A stretch of 64,000 nt of DNA from Labia minor. Its lineage: Eukaryota > Arthropoda > Insecta > Dermaptera > Spongiphoridae. The stretch lies in the NCBI GenBank assembly GCA_963082975.1, contig OY720346.1, positions 25,104,720 through 25,168,719 on the forward strand. Direction: 5' to 3'. Made by a program: the position numbers and the translations under genes. The notes under the pieces are model-generated. The model made no database searches. It saw nothing but the letters and a program-made list of their open reading frames with translations, and was not told where the DNA came from. Positions within the stretch are counted from its first letter, which is position 1. Each line of letters begins with the position of its first letter. Below, piece after piece: positions 58,795 to 64,000 of this stretch.

Positions 58795-60306
58795 AAAAAA
58801 AATAATTATTCATCAGAAATATGAAGAATATATTTTTTTAATATTTTTATGATGTAAAATGAACGAATTTATTATTTATTTTTAAAAATTTCATTTTTTA
58901 ATTATACCGTAAAAATTATGAAAGGTCATCGTAGGATGACCCTGCGTTTTCGGCATAAAAAAATAATTATTCATCAGAAATATCAATAATATATTTTTTT
59001 AATATTTTTATGATGTAAAATGAACGAATTTATTATTTATTTTTAATAATTTCATTTTTTAATTTTACCGTAAAAATTATGAAAGGTCATCGTAGGATGA
59101 CACTGCGTTTTCGGCATAAAAAAATAATTATAAATCAGAAATATCAATAATATATTTTTTTAATATTTTTATGATGTAAAATGAACGAATTTATTATATA
59201 TTTTTAAAAATTTCATTTTTTAATTATACCGTAAAAATTATGAAAGGTCATCGTAGGATGACCCTGCGTTTTCGGCATAAAAAAATAATTATTCATCAGA
59301 ATTATCAATAATATATTTTTTTAATATTTTTATGATGTAAAATGAACGAATTTATTATTTATTTTTAAAAATTTCATTTTTTAATTATACCGTAAAAATA
59401 TGAAAGGTCATCGTAGGATGAAAAAATAATTATAAATCAGAAATATCAAGAATATATTTTTTTAATATTTTTATGATGTAAAATGAACGAATTTATTATT
59501 TATTTTTAAAAATTTCATTTTTTAATTATACCGTAAAAATTATGAAAGGTCATCTTAGGATGACCCTGCGTTTTCGGCATAAAAAAATAATTATTCATCA
59601 GAATTATCAATAATATATTTGTTTAATAGTTTTATGATGGAAAATGAACGAATTTATTATTTATTTTTAAAAATTTCATTTTTTAATTTTACCGTAAAAA
59701 TTATGAAAGGTCATCGTAGGATGACCCTGCGTTTTCTGCATAAAAAAATAATTATAAATCAGAAATATCAATAATATATTTTTTTAATATTTTTATGATG
59801 TAAAATGAACGAATTTATTATTTATTTTTAAAAATTTCATTTTTTAATTATACCGTAAAAATATGAAAGGTCATCGTAGGATGAAAAAATAATTATAAAT
59901 CAGAAATATCAAGAATATATTTTTTTAATATTTTTATGATGTAAAATGAACGAATTTATTATTTATTTTTAAAAATTTCCTTTTTTTAATTTTACCGTAA
60001 AAAATATGAAAGGTCATTGTAGGATGACCCTGCGTTTTCGGTTTAATAAAATAATTATACATCAGAAAAATCAATAATATATTTTTTTAATATTTTTATG
60101 ATATAAAATGAACGAATTTTTTATTTATTTTTAAAAATTTCATTTTTTAATTATACCGTAAAAATTATGAAAGGTCATCTTAGGATGACCCTGCGTTTTC
60201 GGCATAAAAAAATAATTATTGATCAGAATTATCAATAATATATTTTTTTAATATTTTTATGATGTAAAATGAACGAATTTATTATTTATTTTTAAAAAAT
60301 TCCTTT
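58795..60306. repeat. Tandem satellite, about 160-bp unit, 9.6 copies
   Basis: Each unit contains AAAATAATTATTCATCAGAA, a T/A-rich middle with ATGATGTAAAATGAACG, ACCGTAAAAATTATGAAAGG and a perfect 7-bp hairpin GGTCATC-GTAG-GATGACC (for example 58924-58941), ending CCTGCGTTTTCGGCAT. Two units (ending near 59420 and 59884) share the same short deletion of the CCCTGCGTTTTCGGCAT part and are each followed by a unit with AAGAAT, so the array shows higher-order structure. The array is cut at 60306 by the start of the Helentron-like copy F. Confidence 0.9.
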
Positions 60307-60764
60307 TTACCGACCGACGATAGTAAGGGATGTATTGTTTTCACACTAAATTTCACATGTGGAGATTTTTAGATATCTCCACGAATCATGCATTTTCTTA
60401 ACAGAAAAAAGTATTTTTATCATGATTTCTCTCCGTCCGTCCGTATAGATGTGTTCAGCCTGATCGGCTCAACCGATTTAGATGAAATTTGGTATATTTA
60501 CTCAATGCATCAGTGGGCTGAATTGATCAACTTTTGGTGCAAATCCGGAACCTGGAAGTGGTAGTATTAGCGATCGACGATAGGAAGGGAAGGGTTATTT
60601 TCACACCAAATTTCACATGAGGAGATTTTTTTATATATCACCACAAATCTTTGCACTTTGTATTGGTTTTATCCTCGGGAAAATCATATTTATTAGTTTT
60701 TTCTTGATTTAAAATTATATGACGTCATCCAGCCATTCCTGACGTCACAGCCTGGTCTTGCATA

Positions 60765-62361
60765 TCTTATCTTATTATGCTAGCTAAAATTGTATATATG
60801 TATTTATCTATATATCATGGTTCTCAAAAACCGCTCTAACGATTTTTTTCAAATTCACACTAGATATAGTATTTATAAAGAAAAATTAAGTTTTATTGAT
60901 GATATCTCTTGAAACATACAGCTTCATTATTAATTTCTTAATTGAAAATTATATATTATATGGAAAACGTCAAAATTTTTAATACTGCCTGCTAAGACAG
61001 TAAAAAAATGACAATTTTTTATCTAAATACATATAGTCCAGCGGTTGGACTGATGTTTTAACGAGTGGATTTCGTCGGTTCGAAACTCGCCGGGTGAATC
61101 GTTATTTAAAAATGAAAATAATGATTTTGTTATTTTTTTTTCTTTTTATCTATTGTTTACTTTTTAATAAATTACTATTCTATATTTATTTATTCATTGT
61201 TCTTTTATTAATAAAGTTTTAGATAGTTTTATAAGTTTTAATATTTTTTCAATAAAATATTATTCAATATATTTATTAATATTATTTTATTTATTATTAT
61301 TGAGTACCCGAAGTTCCATTCATTTTAATCAGATTGATGCAATGATGCAACAGTTAATAATTGTAATATTGTAATAAATTTCTATCTTGAAAATTGTTAC
61401 ATATTATTCAGGATATTTTAAAAACTATTTCTTTCTTTAATTAATATTCATTTTTTCTATAAGTCAGATATATTTCCAAATATTAAATAATTTTTGAAGT
61501 GAAAACTTCTTTAGCGGCGTTGAGCACTTTTGCGGGATGGGGAAAAAGTATAGAACTCGCGTGATCGTGACCAACACCATGAAACCATCTGCTTTCAAAT
61601 TTCTTATAACAGAGCGCGAAATTTGAATTGTCATTAGAACTGTTTTATAAATTATCTCTAACATATAAATATATATTTATTATGTAAAGTTCATTTCATA
61701 TATACATATATAATCAAAATTATACGAAATGAACTTCACATAATAAATATATATTTTATGTTAGAGATAAGAATTATAAAACAGTTCGTATTGCAATATT
61801 TTAAACAAAGTTGTGTATTTATATATATATAAATATAAGTTACAAATTTGTTTAAAATATATGTTTAAAATAATATATAAGTTATATATATATACATGCA
61901 TATGAAATTCATCTTTCTCGTGAAATAGCGCGAATTTCGTCTGTTTTAAAATTTCTTACGCAGAAGATTTCACTTCTGTCGGCCAGTCCCACGACTGCCA
62001 ATTTTGCTTTTTTAATTCCGAAAAGCTGCAAAGCACGTTTTTTTGTCTTTAGTTTGTTTTATAACCACTTGGGGCGCTAAACAGTTTTTCAAAAAAACAC
62101 TATAGAAAAAAAATATATGTACCTATATATTATATATTTATGTATTATTGAGGAGCACAAGTTCATTAATTTTAATCAGATTGATGCAAATGTGTAACAT
62201 TTAATAATTGTAATAAATAATTAAAGAATTGTGTATCAATATTTTTTAAAGGGTAGAGCGAGAGCTCGGTGTCCCAGGTATTAATATTACCAGCCAAATC
62301 CAATAATAATGAATCATTTTTTTTAACTTAAGTACCGAGCCGAGGCTCGGGGTCCCGGTAC
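60765..62361 (+). mobile_element. Helitron-like unit 1 of a head-to-tail dimer (1597 bp)
   Basis: Begins TCTTATCTTATTATGCTAGC and ends GGGGTCCCGGTAC. A stem CCGAGCC/GGCTCGG lies 11 nt from the 3' end. Inside are a tRNA-like A-box TAGTCCAGCGG (61034-61044) and B-box GGTTCGAAACT (61077-61087), and a long inverted repeat (61637-61787, arms about 65 nt). Two related GAGCTCGGTGTCCC / GAGGCTCGGGGTCCC blocks lie near the 3' end. There is also a repeated ATTTTAATCAGATTGATGCA segment near 61323 and 62172. The only ORF (61464-61664, -) is 66 codons and unconvincing. The 5' TC, 3' hairpin and A|T insertion fit Helitrons, but the 3' end is GTAC rather than CTRR. Confidence 0.7.
61034..61087 (+). promoter_or_regulatory. 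tRNA-like internal Pol III promoter (A and B boxes)
   Basis: TAGTCCAGCGG fits the A-box consensus TRGCNNAGYGG and GGTTCGAAACT fits the B-box GGTTCGANTCC, spaced 43 nt start to start, a normal distance. The T-arm does not fold as in a working tRNA, so this is a tRNA-derived or SINE-like promoter rather than a tRNA gene. It recurs in unit 2. Confidence 0.5.
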
Positions 62362-63953
62362 TCTTATCTTATTATGCTAGCTAAAATTGTATATATGTAT
62401 TTATCTATATATATTGGTTCTCAAAAACCGCTCTAACGATTTTTTTCAAATTCACACTAGATATAGTATTTATAAAGAAAAATTAAGTTTTATTGATGAT
62501 ATCTCTTGAAACATACAGCTTCATTATTAATTTCTTAATTGAAAATTATATATGGAAAACGTCAAAATTTTTAATACTGCCTGCTAAGACAGTAAAAAAA
62601 TGACAATTTTTTATCTAAATACATATAGTCCAGCGGTTGGACTGATGTTTTAACGAGTGGATTTCGTCGGTTCGAAACTCGCCGGGTGAATCGTTATTTA
62701 AAAATGAAAATAATGATTTTGTTATTTTTTTTTCTTTTTATCTATTGTTTACTTTTTAATAAATTACTATTCTATATTTATTTATTCATTGTTCTTTTAT
62801 TAATAAAGTTTTAGATAGTTTTATAAGTTTTAATATTTTTTCAATAAAATATTATTCAATATATTTATTAATATTATTTTATTTATTATTATTGAGTACC
62901 CGAAGTTCCATTCATTTTAATCAGATTGATGCAATGATGCAACAGTTAATAATTGTAATATTGTAATAAATTTCTATCTTGAAAATTGTTACATATTATT
63001 CAGGATATTTTAAAAACTATTTCTTTCTTTAATTAATATTCATTTTTTCTATAAGTCAGATATATTTCCAAATATTAAATAATTTTTGAAGTGAAAACTT
63101 CTTTAGCGGCGTTGAGCACTTTTGCGGGATGGGGAAAAAGTATAGAACTCGCGTGATCGTGACCAACACCATGAAACCATCTGCTTTCAAATTTCTTATA
63201 ACAGAGCGCGAAATTTGAATTGTCATTAGAACTGTTTTATAAATTATCTCTAACATATAAATATATATTTATTATGTAAAGTTCATTTCATATATACATA
63301 TATAATCAAAATTATACGAAATGAACTTCACATAATAAATATATATTTTATGTTAGAGATAAGAATTATAAAACAGTTCGTATTGCAATATTTTAAACAA
63401 AGTTGTGTATTTATATATATATAAATATAAGTTACAAATTTGTTTAAAATATATGTTTAAAATAATATATAAGTTATATATATATACATGCATATGAAAT
63501 TCATCTTTCTCGTGAAATAGCGCGAATTTCGTCTGTTTTAAAATTTCTTACGCAGAAGTTTTCACTTCTGTCGGCCAGTCCCACGACTGCCAATTTTGCT
63601 TTTTTAATTCCGAAAAGCTGCAAAGCACGTTTTTTTGTCTTTAGTTTGTTTTATAACCACTTGGGGCGCTAAACAGTTTTTCAAAAAAACACTATAGAAA
63701 AAAAATATATGTACCTATATATTATATATTTATGTATTATTGAGGAGCACAAGTTCATTAATTTTAATCAGATTGATGCAAATGTGTAACATTTAATAAT
63801 TGTAATAAATAATTAAAGAATTGTGTATCAATATTTTTTAAAGGGTAGAGCGAGAGCTCGGTGTCCCAGGTATTAATATTACCAGCCAAATCCAATAATA
63901 ATGAATCATTTTTTTTAACTTAAGTACCGAGCCGAGGCTCGGGGTCCCGGTAC
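62362..63953 (+). mobile_element. Helitron-like unit 2 of the dimer (1592 bp)
   Basis: Nearly identical to unit 1. The differences I saw are a 5-bp indel near 62550 and a few single bases (for example TCATGG versus TATTGG near the start). It starts directly after the last C of unit 1 and ends GGTAC at 63953. A- and B-boxes recur at 62626-62636 and 62669-62679. The 66-codon ORF at 63056-63256 (-) is the same as in unit 1. Confidence 0.7.
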
Positions 63954-64000
63954 TATATTATAAATAAAATAAAATTAAAAATGTTTATATTTATTATTTA

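Larger units (their letters stand above)
60307..64000 (+). mobile_element. Helentron/DINE-1-like element, copy F, interrupted by a 3.2-kb insertion and leaving the window
   Basis: The copy starts TTACCGACCGACGATAG at the edge of the satellite. It has the short GTCC microsatellite (60433-60444), the conserved core, and paired TGACGTCA palindromes at 60720-60727 and 60740-60747. It is then interrupted after GCATA (60764) and resumes at 63954 with TATATTATAAATAAAATAAA. In copy A the same site reads ACATATATATTATAAATAAA uninterrupted. The 3' end lies beyond the window. Confidence 0.85.

Noticed and set aside
58795-60306. Regular repeats considered as a CRISPR-like array
   Set aside because: The whole 160-bp unit repeats with no unique spacers; it is a eukaryotic satellite.
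61464-61664. 66-codon ORF repeated identically at 63056
   Set aside because: Identity comes only from the DNA duplication; the ORF is antisense, short, and resembles no known protein.

Overview
The window is very AT-rich (about four-fifths A+T by eye) and eukaryotic. It has split genes with GT-AG introns, long empty AT-rich stretches and many decayed transposons. The transposon mix (jockey-type LINE, gypsy/errantivirus-like LTR element, Tc1/mariner, TTAA-flanked miniature elements, DINE-1-like rolling-circle elements) and the animal-type signalling gene point to an insect. An AT-rich parasitoid wasp is a reasonable guess, but nothing here proves the order.

Two host genes can be read with confidence. 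On the + strand at 34999-45603, eleven exons encode an NSP-family adaptor (BCAR3/SH2D3 type): an SH2 domain, a Ser/Pro-rich linker and a C-terminal Cdc25-homology (RasGEF-like) domain. All ten exon joins keep the reading frame, giving 798 codons before the stop. The first visible exon opens at a splice acceptor, so the true N-terminus lies on an exon I could not find. On the - strand at 56614-58081 there is a two-exon F-box/leucine-rich-repeat-like gene whose frame shifts once. Weaker candidates are a 56-residue spliced ORF (51535-51705, -), a THAP-like remnant (53835-53993, +) and an unassigned GC-richer ORF (6558-6995, -).

Layout: 1-34998 is mostly non-coding, with LINE pieces (1, 10.5, 18.5, 20.5-21.8, 26.8 kb), two TTAA-flanked miniature elements (3.6 and 5.7 kb), a fold-back element (22.9 kb) and three DINE-1/Helentron-like copies (14.7, 25.7, 28.7 kb). 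The 34999-45603 gene carries transposons in four introns: a mariner relic, a LINE holding a SPIN/Charlie-like hAT insertion, a gypsy-type fossil, and a Tc1/mariner copy with long inverted ends. From 45.6 to 58 kb the sequence is AT-rich with scattered relics. From 58.8 kb to the end there is a roughly 160-bp satellite, then a Helentron-like element, inside which sits a head-to-tail dimer of a 1.59-kb unit.

The most striking signal is that dimer (60765-63953). The two units are almost identical and join directly. Removing both leaves a seamless A|T site that matches other copies of the host element, with no target duplication. This is the expected signature of rolling-circle (Helitron-type) insertion. 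The unit has no convincing gene but carries a tRNA-like Pol III promoter, a 151-bp inverted repeat and a GC-rich hairpin 11 nt from its 3' end.
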